DNA from: Microcystis elabens FACHB-917
GTDB taxonomy: Bacteria; Cyanobacteriota; Cyanobacteriia; PCC-6307; Cyanobiaceae
NCBI RefSeq assembly: GCF_014698445.1
Contig: NZ_JACJSZ010000006.1
Coordinates: forward strand, 57,133-121,132
Reading direction: 5' to 3'
DNA: 64,000 nucleotides
The notes beneath the pieces were generated by a model. The model had not been told where the DNA came from. It did no database searches and saw only the letters and a list, made by a program, of their open reading frames with translations. Position 1 is the stretch's first letter, and each line of letters starts with the position of its first letter. Below, piece by piece: positions 15,282 to 23,376 of this stretch. A program made the translations under genes and the position numbers.

Positions 15282-18279
15282 TGGCGCTATTGCCACTGAG
15301 GGTGGTCATGGTCAACGTGGCACTCAAGCAGGCAATGGCTGAGCGCCACTGCGTGTCTTGCAATTGGGTCCAGCTGGAGCCGTTATAGGCCTGAACAGAA
15401 CCATTCCCGAGCCCAACCACAACCTGGGGATTGCCACTGCCGCTCCAAGTCACTTCCATGCAAGTCACATCGGTGCTCCAGCCCATACCCTGTAACTGGG
15501 TCCAGCCGCTGCCGTTGTAGTACTCCACCGCGCCATCACCGAGCCCGACCACCACTTGGGGGTTGCCAGTTCCGATCCAATTCACATCCATGCAATTCAC
15601 ATAGGTGCCCCAGCCCGTGCCCTGCAACTGGCTCCAGCCGCTGCCGTTGTAATACATCACCGCGCCACTGGTGAGCCCCACCACCACCCGAGGCTCGGCT
15701 GTCGTCCACTGCACCGCCAGTTGCCTGGCGTTCGAGTCCCAACCCGTGCCCGCCAGCTGAATCCAGAAGCTGCCGTTGTAGTACTGAACGGAGCTATCTC
15801 CCAGACCCACGACAACTTGAGGCGTGCCGGGAACGTTCCAATTGACCGCCATCGAATTTACATAGGTTTTCCATCCCATGCCCTGCAGTTGACTCCAGCC
15901 GCTGCCGTTGTAGTACTCCACAGCGCTATCACCCAGCCCCACCAGCACCTGGGGGTTGCCACCTCCGATCCAATTCACTTCCATGCAATTCACATAGGTG
16001 CTCCAGTCCGTGTCCTGCAACTGGATCCAGACGCCGCGGCCGTTGTAATACTCCACCGCGCCACTGGTGAGCCCCACCACCACCCGGGGCCCCAGTGTCG
16101 TCCACTGCACAGCCAGCTGTCTGGCGTTCGAATCCCAACCCGTACCCACCAGCTGCATCCAGCCGTTGCCGTTATAGTACTGAACGGAACTATCTCCCAG
16201 TCCCACAACAACTTCAGGAATGCCATAGACGCTCCAATTCACCGCCATTGAATTCACATAGGTTTTCCAGCCCATGCCTTGCAGTTGACTCCAGCCGCTG
16301 CCATCGTAGTATTCAACAGCAGAATCACCTAGGCCCACAACGAGTTGGAGCAGCGGATAGGGAGATGTGATGGCCGAGAGATAGTTCAGCGATGTCTGGC
16401 ACCCCACCAAGACCGGCGGGGAAACGTTGTTATAAGTATAGTTGGCAAGAAGATTGTACGCCTCGTATTGTTCACTGCTGCTGGCAAAGGCACTCATTTG
16501 GCTCACGAGCGCTGATTGCGCCTGCGGCGTCCATTGCCAACTATTGGCGGCATTTTGGGCTGTGCTATTTGGAGTAGAGAGAATGGAGCTAAGCACCATT
16601 TGCTGGCTGGTGATCGAAGGCTGGGCCTGCTGCACCCAATCGGCAAAGGTGCTCCAGCACTGCTGGGGGGTGTTGTTGGGATTGAGCATGTAATTCACCA
16701 ACAACCCGAGGCCCGTGGACTGCTGGGGTGCCATGGAATTCATATCGTCTACTGCCGCAGATTTCCAGACGCCAAGCAATTCCTGGGCCGAAATCATACA
16801 GACCATGATCTCCAGATTTTCCACCAGGGCCGGGAAACCCTTGTCCATGATCCAGCCGCCGAGCTGATTGAGCAGGCTGTTGACCCCACCCTTGGGCACC
16901 TCGACATCCGTATCGGTATCCGTATCGATATCGGTGTCGGTGTCTGTATCGGTGTCGGTCACGTTGTCGGTGTCGGTGACGACATCCACATCGCTATCAA
17001 TGTCAACGTCAATATCCACGTCGACATCGATAATGGCAAAAACATCCACGTCGATGTCCACATCGACGTCGATATCCACATCCGTATCCACATCGGTATC
17101 TACCACGGTATCGGTGTCTTCGACGATGTCCGTGTCGATGTCTGTATCGACGTCGACATCGACATCCACATCCACATTGATCGGATCAATCTCCTCGCCC
17201 AGCTCCGCGATTGGATCGGCCGTGGCGGCCTGGCTGGAGAGTTTTTCGTTGATGGAGGACACCAGCTTGCCGAGGTTGCGAAGCAGGAAAGCCATGCCGT
17301 CGGCCACCCCACTGAGCACAAACTCCGCCATGTTCAACACCATCAGCAGCTGCACCGTCCGAAACGACACAAAGGCCATGTCGTAGGCCGCCACCCACCA
17401 GGGAATGGTGGGATCGGCGTAGGGCTGGGCGATCAGGCTGGTGCCGTTCAGGGTGCCGCTCAGGCAGAGCACGATTTGATCGGGGCTTCCCTCCCAGGAC
17501 AAACTGCGCGGGATGCCGGCCAGCCACAGCCCTTCACTGCTGCTGCCGCCGCTTGAACTCAACACCCCGCCGCTCACACTCAACGGTGGCGTGAGTGCGG
17601 GCGCATTGGCGGGATCAGCTGCCGAATAGCTGGCACTGCCATTGGCAATCGTGAGGGTGCCAACGCTGACGGTGGGCAGCACGAGGTTGCTGGTGGAGGT
17701 GGTATCCGGCTCATAACAGAAGTAGGTGCCACTCCAGGGATAGAGCGTGTTGTTGGCCCAGTACGCCAGGGCAGACATCTCCGGGGCGTTGCCGCCAGCG
17801 ATGCCGTTGGCGGTGCAGAAGGCGGCCACATTGGTTTCCAGCTCAGCCGGGCTGGTAGAGGTGTAGTAAATCTCGCTGAACTGCAAGGCCTCTGGTGAAT
17901 AGGGCTGGGCCATGATCTGCAGGTAAAAACTCCAGCTGGCCTGGGCTGTTGTTAAGTCTGCTTCGGTGACGGTGGTGGATGGTTTTTTGCTGGTCAGCGA
18001 AGGCACCCACACCAAAACAGGGAATTGGTTGTCCTGTTGGGCCAATACCAGGCGGCTCGCTGGCGTGGAGGGGGTGAAGGTGCCACTGCCATTGGCGGGA
18101 ATGACGGCAATCTGGGTGTAGGTCGGTGCATAGTCAGCGGCGTCCGTACTGGGCGGTGAGCTGGGCGGGTTGTTGCTGAAGGTGTAATACACAATCAGCG
18201 GGCTCGCCAGCTGGTTAGTGACTGTGCAGGGATTGCCGCTTGTCGAGCCTGCGCTGCTGGAGTTGCCTGAAGCTGTCAT
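15277..18279 (-). CDS. large repeat protein with Asp-x tract and eight beta repeats (island protein A)
   Basis: A 1000-residue protein of no family I recognise. The N-terminal 350 residues contain NPCTVTNQLASPLIVYY, a motif shared with the next gene upstream (NTCSVTNSL), and are rich in Ser/Thr/Pro. A hydrophobic stretch at about 310-360 (AAYDMAFVSFRTVQLLMVLN, ADGMAFLLRNLGKLV) precedes an acidic tract at about 365-458 that alternates Asp with Val/Ile/Thr. A helical middle follows, then eight repeats of about 43 residues (about 645-996) of the form VVGLGDSAVEYYNGSGW with paired Trp/Tyr, suggesting a beta-propeller or carbohydrate-binding fold. No classical signal peptide is visible. I chose the ATG before TASGNSSS; a TTG 15 bp upstream is an alternative. 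It is in the same direction as the methyltransferase and may be its substrate or partner (inference). Confidence 0.8.
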   Translation of the reverse strand: MTASGNSSSAGSTSGNPCTVTNQLASPLIVYYTFSNNPPSSPPSTDAADYAPTYTQIAVIPANGSGTFTPSTPASRLVLAQQDNQFPVLVWVPSLTSKKPSTTVTEADLTTAQASWSFYLQIMAQPYSPEALQFSEIYYTSTSPAELETNVAAFCTANGIAGGNAPEMSALAYWANNTLYPWSGTYFCYEPDTTSTSNLVLPTVSVGTLTIANGSASYSAADPANAPALTPPLSVSGGVLSSSGGSSSEGLWLAGIPRSLSWEGSPDQIVLCLSGTLNGTSLIAQPYADPTIPWWVAAYDMAFVSFRTVQLLMVLNMAEFVLSGVADGMAFLLRNLGKLVSSINEKLSSQAATADPIAELGEEIDPINVDVDVDVDVDTDIDTDIVEDTDTVVDTDVDTDVDIDVDVDIDVDVFAIIDVDVDIDVDIDSDVDVVTDTDNVTDTDTDTDTDIDTDTDTDVEVPKGGVNSLLNQLGGWIMDKGFPALVENLEIMVCMISAQELLGVWKSAAVDDMNSMAPQQSTGLGLLVNYMLNPNNTPQQCWSTFADWVQQAQPSITSQQMVLSSILSTPNSTAQNAANSWQWTPQAQSALVSQMSAFASSSEQYEAYNLLANYTYNNVSPPVLVGCQTSLNYLSAITSPYPLLQLVVGLGDSAVEYYDGSGWSQLQGMGWKTYVNSMAVNWSVYGIPEVVVGLGDSSVQYYNGNGWMQLVGTGWDSNARQLAVQWTTLGPRVVVGLTSGAVEYYNGRGVWIQLQDTDWSTYVNCMEVNWIGGGNPQVLVGLGDSAVEYYNGSGWSQLQGMGWKTYVNSMAVNWNVPGTPQVVVGLGDSSVQYYNGSFWIQLAGTGWDSNARQLAVQWTTAEPRVVVGLTSGAVMYYNGSGWSQLQGTGWGTYVNCMDVNWIGTGNPQVVVGLGDGAVEYYNGSGWTQLQGMGWSTDVTCMEVTWSGSGNPQVVVGLGNGSVQAYNGSSWTQLQDTQWRSAIACLSATLTMTTLSGNSAT
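15290..16345. repeat. eight tandem 43-codon repeats inside island protein A
   Basis: Each unit reads roughly VVGLGxxxVxYYNGSGWxQLQGxGW...V.W. Units 1-3 and 4-6 are copies of a three-unit block (GDSAVEYY, GDSSVQYY, TSGAVEYY or TSGAVMYY), and units 7-8 are further variants. Several stretches are close to identical at DNA level, so the array expanded by recent duplication. Confidence 0.85.
16905..17185. repeat. hexanucleotide-like tract encoding an Asp-x dipeptide repeat
   Basis: About 280 bp of GTCGAT/GTCGGT/ATCCAC-like hexamers encode about 94 residues of Asp alternating with Val, Ile or Thr, broken once by a small hydrophobic insert (VFAII). The alternation would put all carboxylates on one face of an extended strand, suiting Ca2+ or other cation binding. 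The DNA is slippage-prone. Confidence 0.85.
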
Positions 18280-18310
18280 CACAACGAGCTGCAATTGAGT
18301 TTTGGAAAAC

Positions 18311-18334
18311 GCCCCACTCCCTCAGGAGAGGGGC
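18311..18334 (-). terminator. hairpin between island genes B and A, possible attenuator
   Basis: GCCCCACTCC-CTCA-GGAGAGGGGC pairs with one mismatch. On the minus strand it is followed at once by GTTTTCC. It lies in the 76-bp gap between the stop of gene B and the start of gene A, so it could reduce or process read-through between the two. Confidence 0.45.
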
Positions 18335-18355
18335 TGTAGAAGAACCGATGCCGAA

Positions 18356-20131
18356 TTATTCGGCGAGGTCGGCCAAGTCGTCTGCATCATCAAAGTCACC
18401 ATCTTCATCTTCATCCTCCTCCTTCTCGTCCTCTTCTTCGTCTCCTTCCTCCTCCTCTGCCGTCGCATCCTGCTGTTGAACTTCAGCGGAAGAGGAATCT
18501 CCTAGAGCTTGATTCTCAGAAACAATCGTCGACTGGGTCGAGGAGATCTGATCCTGGGTTGACTCAAGCTCGCTACTGGCATCACTGGATTCAGGATTAA
18601 TATCCTCAAGTTCAGTCTCTTCCTCATTTGTGTCCTCAACCTCGTCATTAATAGTTGAATTGTCTTCAAGGGCAGCCTGCATTTCTTCTTCCGTATATTG
18701 CTCATCAATTTCGGATGCTTCAGACTCTTCTGCCTCAGCGTTCAGGACACTCGACTCTGCATTAGCCTGCTCCTCGCCCACGGCGTCGCCCGTTTTCAAC
18801 TCCTCATCGTTGCCAGCATCTTCTAATTTCTCCTGAGACTCCTCCGCGAGATCGGCTTGCTTGTCTGCAATCTCGCCCTCGGATGGCGTCTCGTCACTGC
18901 TGCATTTCTCTTTGATCCACTCGCACAGCTTTACTCCGATATCAATCATAAAATAGAGAGACATCGCGATCTGGATGATCCGGAAAGCCTTGGATGTCAA
19001 AACATCGTTGAGACCTTTGCTAAACTTGGCCCCTTCTGACTCCTTCAATACGACGGAAGAGCCGATGACATTACTGCCATTAATCACGCCTACCAACGCT
19101 TGGATGGGGGTGCCCAGATCTGCGGAATTACCCGTCAGTTGGGCCATATCCATAAAAGTGGTTTGCAGGCAGAAGCCGCTGAAGCCATCGTTATTATTAG
19201 CCACCAACTGTCCATTTTGGAAGTTAAGGCCAACGGCAGCCCCACCCTTGGGATTCCAGGTGATGGCGTAGCCCGCGTTGGCATCGGAAATCGCGGCCGG
19301 CGTGCTCCCCGACTGGGTGAAAACAACGGTTCCCAGGCTGGAAAATTGCTCTGTCTCCGTCACGCTGGTACTGTCGGTGGCACTGGAGCTGTCACTGGTT
19401 GCTGGGGTGACCGTGTAGAAGTGATAGGTGTAAGACTGCTGAAAGTTTGCCCAAATGTATGCATAGGCCGAAGCATAGCTGCTAACGGAACTATAGATAT
19501 TGAAATTCACATTCGCAAAGCTGGTGGTTCCAGCAAAGAATGTGTTAACTGCTGTACTTGAACCAGTCGCCGGGCTGGCACTGTTATCTTGATTCAGCGC
19601 AGCCGTAAATTGCTGGGCCAGAGGCGATGAAGGATAGGCCATCATGTTTTGCAAAAACATGTAGGCATTGGCCCCTGAGCTGGAATTACTAGGAGCAGCC
19701 TGTGGCAGGGAGACGGCCGCAAAGTTTCTACCAATCTTGATCTCGCCTACCGCCGCCACTGGGAAGTAGTTATTAGCTTGGGAAACTAGAAGGTTGTAAA
19801 CAGTGTTGACCTGGGTGGTGCTGCCAGGTTGGTAGTAGGGCAGCAGGTTGAGCGTGCCCGTTTCGTTGACCGGCAGAACACTGGATGTTGTACTGCTCTC
19901 GCTGCTGGCACTGGCGCCCTCATCGATAAAGTTGAGCAAAGTCAAGTCGCTCTGGAGATAACCCTGAGCCGTGCTTGTGCTGGATGTGTTGTAGCCACTG
20001 ATCACCACAATGCCCCCATCCCAACCCGTTTGGGCTGGCGTGCTGGGGCTGGTAGGCAGGATGAGGCTGTTGGTCACCGAACAGGTGTTCTGGGCTGTGG
20101 TGGTGGTGCTGCTGCTTGGAGTTTGGGACAT
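18356..20131 (-). CDS. acidic-tailed paralogue of island protein A (island protein B)
   Basis: A 591-residue protein, unrecognised. It shares with protein A the N-terminal CxVTNxL motif (NTCSVTNSL), a Ser/Thr-rich beta region and a later LQNMMAYPSSPLAQQF segment that parallels LQIMAQPYSPEALQF. A hydrophobic helix at about 385-410 (FRIIQIAMSLYFMIDIGVKL, then CEWIKEKC) is followed by about 180 residues dominated by Glu, Asp and Ser, ending in a run of acidic residues. The order N-domain, hydrophobic segment, acidic tract is the same as in protein A. The acidic tail is disordered by composition. It lies between the lysozyme-peptidase gene and protein A. Confidence 0.78.
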   Translation of the reverse strand: MSQTPSSSTTTTAQNTCSVTNSLILPTSPSTPAQTGWDGGIVVISGYNTSSTSTAQGYLQSDLTLLNFIDEGASASSESSTTSSVLPVNETGTLNLLPYYQPGSTTQVNTVYNLLVSQANNYFPVAAVGEIKIGRNFAAVSLPQAAPSNSSSGANAYMFLQNMMAYPSSPLAQQFTAALNQDNSASPATGSSTAVNTFFAGTTSFANVNFNIYSSVSSYASAYAYIWANFQQSYTYHFYTVTPATSDSSSATDSTSVTETEQFSSLGTVVFTQSGSTPAAISDANAGYAITWNPKGGAAVGLNFQNGQLVANNNDGFSGFCLQTTFMDMAQLTGNSADLGTPIQALVGVINGSNVIGSSVVLKESEGAKFSKGLNDVLTSKAFRIIQIAMSLYFMIDIGVKLCEWIKEKCSSDETPSEGEIADKQADLAEESQEKLEDAGNDEELKTGDAVGEEQANAESSVLNAEAEESEASEIDEQYTEEEMQAALEDNSTINDEVEDTNEEETELEDINPESSDASSELESTQDQISSTQSTIVSENQALGDSSSAEVQQQDATAEEEEGDEEEDEKEEDEDEDGDFDDADDLADLAE

Positions 20132-20295
20132 GACAGAGACAATGAGACGGATGAAAATGTAACGGATGAAAAGGAGACGTGGACTGGCTCAAAAGCCTGT
20201 TGATGACTCACTGTTATGGCGCAATTGTTCATGGGGGATGGAAAACACCTGGGTGCGGTTTCATCGTGATTTCTTCCTGGGATGGCTGGGTTGTT

Positions 20296-22119
20296 TCAGC
20301 GCTGCGCCACCAGATACCAGCCGCCACTTCCCTGGGGTCGCCAACGCGGCTCCCAGTTGGCGTAGGAATAATGCTGGCGGGCACCGTTATGGTTCTGCGG
20401 GTAGCCGCCATTCACCAGATCGCAGCTGCCATAGGGGTCGTTCATGATCACGCCGCTGTCGTCGTAGCCGATCACCACGGTCCAATGGCCGCCTCCGCTC
20501 GGCGCGCTGGGCGGACCATGGTGCAACCAACCCACGGCCACCGGTCGTCCGGCATCGATTTCGTTTTTCAGGGTTTGCAGGCTGCCATCGGTGCAGAACT
20601 CCGCCTGCAGGCCCAGGTGGCGCAGCGCCGCCAGTTGCGCCTCCGCACTGGTGGAATCCCCATAGGATTGCCGCAGAGCGTTGTAATCATCTTCATTGGG
20701 CTCCTTGCCCCAGAAGGCGGCCAGCATGGCCGAACTGGCGGAGAAGCAATCGCGCCAGCCCTGGCCATCGTCCATCGCCAACTGATCGAACCAGGGCACG
20801 TTCAGGGGATTGGCATGGGCGGCAACCGTGCGGCCACTGGTGGCGCCAGCAGCGGCGGATGGCGTCGCTGGCGCCGCTGGGGTAGAGGGGCCGGCCATCC
20901 CCTGGCTCCAGAGATTGGCCTCCGCCTGCCGACGCCGCAGCAACCCATCGCTCACCGCCGTGCCCGGATCGCAATAGAGCAGCAACCCAGCGGGCACACC
21001 CGACCAATCCTTCTGCCGCAGCAGCCGACTGATCGTGTCAAAGCCGGCGTTGCCATAGAAATCCTCACCCAGATTCCAGGCGAAGGAGATCAACGCACAC
21101 TGTTGCTCTGCCGCCATCGAGCTCCAGTAAGGAATCGTGCCGGCGAGATGGCGGGCGCAGCCATTCACACCGCTCAGCAACTGGGCATCGCCCTCCGCCT
21201 GGCTGATCGTGTCGCCCGGTTGCACGGGCCGGCCATCGAGGCTGGTGAAGCCATACCCGATCGTCCAGGGTTCGCCGCCACTGGCCGGATCCGGATAGGC
21301 GTGGTCGACAAAGCCCTCGAATTCGGCAATCAGGCGCAGGGCTGCTTCATAGGGAGGCGACGCCGGGGTGGCTGGCGCCAGCAGCGAGTGGCTGGCCGCA
21401 GGACCGGAGAGGCGGTGGGGGGTGATCGGCCCCACCCCTTTCACCGCGGGTCGCTCCAGGGTGCCGGGCTTGAGGGCGCTGACCGTGAGCGGCTTGGTGG
21501 GCGACTCCGCAGGCTGCCGCAAGGGCGCCTGGGCTGCCGGCGCCGGCTCCTGGGCTGGCGCGGCTCGACCGGCTGGCAGGCGGCCGGACACCTTGTTCGC
21601 CACATAGGGGGCAAAGAGGGTGAGCCCGGAGTAAAGAAAGGTGCTCACCGCCACCGTGGAGGCCGGCATCTGGCAGGTGAGGCCGTAGGTGTAGAGCGAA
21701 AAGATGCCGAAACCCACATAGATCAGCAGAATCGCCACCGAACCGGCCAGGGCGATCAGCCGGCTGGTACTGGCCTCCATCAGGATCACCGGTTTGGGTG
21801 GGCCATTGATCGCCAGGCTGCGGATGCGCGCCTGGCTGTCTCCCTGGGATTGGGCCCAGTGCTCATCCAACGGAATCGAGAGATGGGTGGGTTCCGACAC
21901 CGCATTCGCCAGCGACCAGCCGCCGCGCTGCAGTCGTACGGAAATCAGGATCAGCACGCTGATGATGGCGGCAAAGATCAAGCTGGTGATGGTCATCACC
22001 AGGGGCGCACTCATGGTCTTGCAGATGGCTGCGGACCCATTCAGTTGCTCTTGCGCGGCCGCTGGCAACGTGAGGCCCGACAGCAGAGCGGCAAGCAGGA
22101 TTCTGCTTCGCAGTTTCAT
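20296..22119 (-). CDS. membrane-anchored GH24 lysozyme fused to C39-like peptidase
   Basis: A 607-residue protein. The ATG at 22119 gives a good signal peptide (KLRSRILLAALLSGLTLPAAAQ). TM segments follow at about 40-62, 122-143 and 153-172, then a Pro/Ala linker. Residues about 255-405 are a phage-type lysozyme (GH24): FEGFVDHAYPDPASGG with likely catalytic E268, then TIGYGFT and SFAWNLGEDFYGNAGF. Residues about 438-607 are a papain-like C39-type peptidase: C458 in WRDCFSASSAM, H545 in GGHWTVVIGYD and D561 in MNDPYG. C39 peptidases usually remove double-glycine leaders during export; lysozyme domains open the cell wall for large secretion machines. Here the two are joined, suggesting passage and maturation of a product across the envelope (inference). 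Confidence 0.82.
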   Translation of the reverse strand: MKLRSRILLAALLSGLTLPAAAQEQLNGSAAICKTMSAPLVMTITSLIFAAIISVLILISVRLQRGGWSLANAVSEPTHLSIPLDEHWAQSQGDSQARIRSLAINGPPKPVILMEASTSRLIALAGSVAILLIYVGFGIFSLYTYGLTCQMPASTVAVSTFLYSGLTLFAPYVANKVSGRLPAGRAAPAQEPAPAAQAPLRQPAESPTKPLTVSALKPGTLERPAVKGVGPITPHRLSGPAASHSLLAPATPASPPYEAALRLIAEFEGFVDHAYPDPASGGEPWTIGYGFTSLDGRPVQPGDTISQAEGDAQLLSGVNGCARHLAGTIPYWSSMAAEQQCALISFAWNLGEDFYGNAGFDTISRLLRQKDWSGVPAGLLLYCDPGTAVSDGLLRRRQAEANLWSQGMAGPSTPAAPATPSAAAGATSGRTVAAHANPLNVPWFDQLAMDDGQGWRDCFSASSAMLAAFWGKEPNEDDYNALRQSYGDSTSAEAQLAALRHLGLQAEFCTDGSLQTLKNEIDAGRPVAVGWLHHGPPSAPSGGGHWTVVIGYDDSGVIMNDPYGSCDLVNGGYPQNHNGARQHYSYANWEPRWRPQGSGGWYLVAQR

Positions 22120-22148
22120 GATGATGGGGGAGGTGATGTGTTGATCAA

Positions 22149-23015
22149 TCAATCTCTGTCTTCAACTTTGGCCGTGGATTCTGCAGGTGATGCTTTGCGC
22201 AGCAGAACCAAGGCCTCCCTGGAGGCGAAGTCGTCATTCATTCCGAAAGTAGGCTGATCAACCCGATTGAGCTGTTGATCGATCAGGCTGATGTACAGGC
22301 CCAGTTGCTGGCGATCGAGCAGGTTCAATCTCTGGCTCGGGCTCACGTATTCCTGATTGGCGATGCTCGTGGCGAAGCTGCGCGTGAGCGCGATTGTTCG
22401 TTCGTAGAGGGCACGGCTGGTGTTGAGATTGGCATTGAGATTGAAGGTTTCGATCGAGACCACCGCCAGGCCCAGCGTGAACGCCGATGCCATCAGCACC
22501 GTGAACGGCCAGTGGATCTCGCTCTTCAGACCGTGCACACTCAGCAGCGCCAGCATGGTTGCCGACACCATGGCGGAGCCATTGGCCACCATCACCAGGG
22601 CCTGATAGTTGGCGGAGATCAACTGCATGCTTCGGCAGTGGTAGCGATCCAGCCGCAGCAGCTCCTGGGCCTGCTGGTTCAGACGTTGGCGTTGCGGCAG
22701 CGTGGCACTTGCTAACGCCCCGGTGGGCACGGGCAGGCCTGAAATTGCGGGGGGAATCGCCGGCTGCGTTCGGACCGGATCCAGGTGGCAATAGGCCAGG
22801 TTCTGGGTCCGTCTCTGGGCCTCCTTGCGGCCCACGACCAGCCCGATACCGGCCAGGGTCACCACGGCCATGACCAACGCCATGTGGCCGGATTGGCTGA
22901 GCCGGGCCCGGCGGCGCCCCGGCTTCAGGGCCGGTCGCATCGCGGGCTTGGGCACCGCCATCGCGGTGTTCACCTCCAGCCAGTGGCGCAATGCCTGCCC
23001 AGGGGCTTTCACCAC
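22149..23015 (-). CDS. three-TM membrane protein, unknown, first gene of the island operon
   Basis: A 288-residue protein with a basic N-terminus (KPGRRRARLSQSGH) followed by TM1 (MALVMAVVTLAGIGLVVG), a periplasmic-size helical region (RQRLNQQAQELLRLDRYHCR), two more TMs (VMVANGSAMVSATMLALLSV and FTVLMASAFTLGLAVVSI), and a C-terminal helical domain. The start is GTG; an ATG at MAVPKPAMRP (22961) is an alternative. Only 29 bp separate it from the lysozyme-peptidase gene, so they probably form one membrane complex. No family recognised. Confidence 0.65.
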   Translation of the reverse strand: MVKAPGQALRHWLEVNTAMAVPKPAMRPALKPGRRRARLSQSGHMALVMAVVTLAGIGLVVGRKEAQRRTQNLAYCHLDPVRTQPAIPPAISGLPVPTGALASATLPQRQRLNQQAQELLRLDRYHCRSMQLISANYQALVMVANGSAMVSATMLALLSVHGLKSEIHWPFTVLMASAFTLGLAVVSIETFNLNANLNTSRALYERTIALTRSFATSIANQEYVSPSQRLNLLDRQQLGLYISLIDQQLNRVDQPTFGMNDDFASREALVLLRKASPAESTAKVEDRD

Positions 23016-23376
23016 TTGCTGACTTGCATCGCTGGAGTTGCCAGCAGGTTCATGCCGTTTCGGAGGCCGACCAAAGCACCTTGAACCCTGCCCGGCAGGA
23101 CGGCGAATCCTTTCAGAACTCTTTCAAGCCCGATCGGGCAGCAAGCCGGCTGGGGATGAAAAGAACGGCTGCACGACTGGGTCGATCGTTGACCTCTAAG
23201 CGTTGTCGGTCGCTATTGCCACGCCACGGCAATCGAGGCGTGCGAAAAGTTTGCGGTAATTGCAAGAACAACAAGGCCCCAGGTGATCGCGCCTGAATAT
23301 ACGGTTCACCAGTCCGGTATTCCGCCGCTGTACCAGTCGGCAAACGGTTTAGAATTACTTCCACAAACAGCATTGT
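23016..23376. promoter_or_regulatory. 361-bp divergent intergenic region between island operon and its regulator
   Basis: This gap holds no plausible gene and is AT-richer than its surroundings, especially 23270-23375. It must contain the promoters for the minus-strand island operon and for the plus-strand regulator. A TTGACC box lies at 23189-23194, but no convincing -10 partner is seen, so I mark the region rather than a promoter. Confidence 0.4.

Noticed and set aside
16905..17185. Regular short repeats considered as a CRISPR array
   Set aside because: No repeat/spacer structure; the hexamers are in frame and encode Asp-x dipeptides inside a coding gene.
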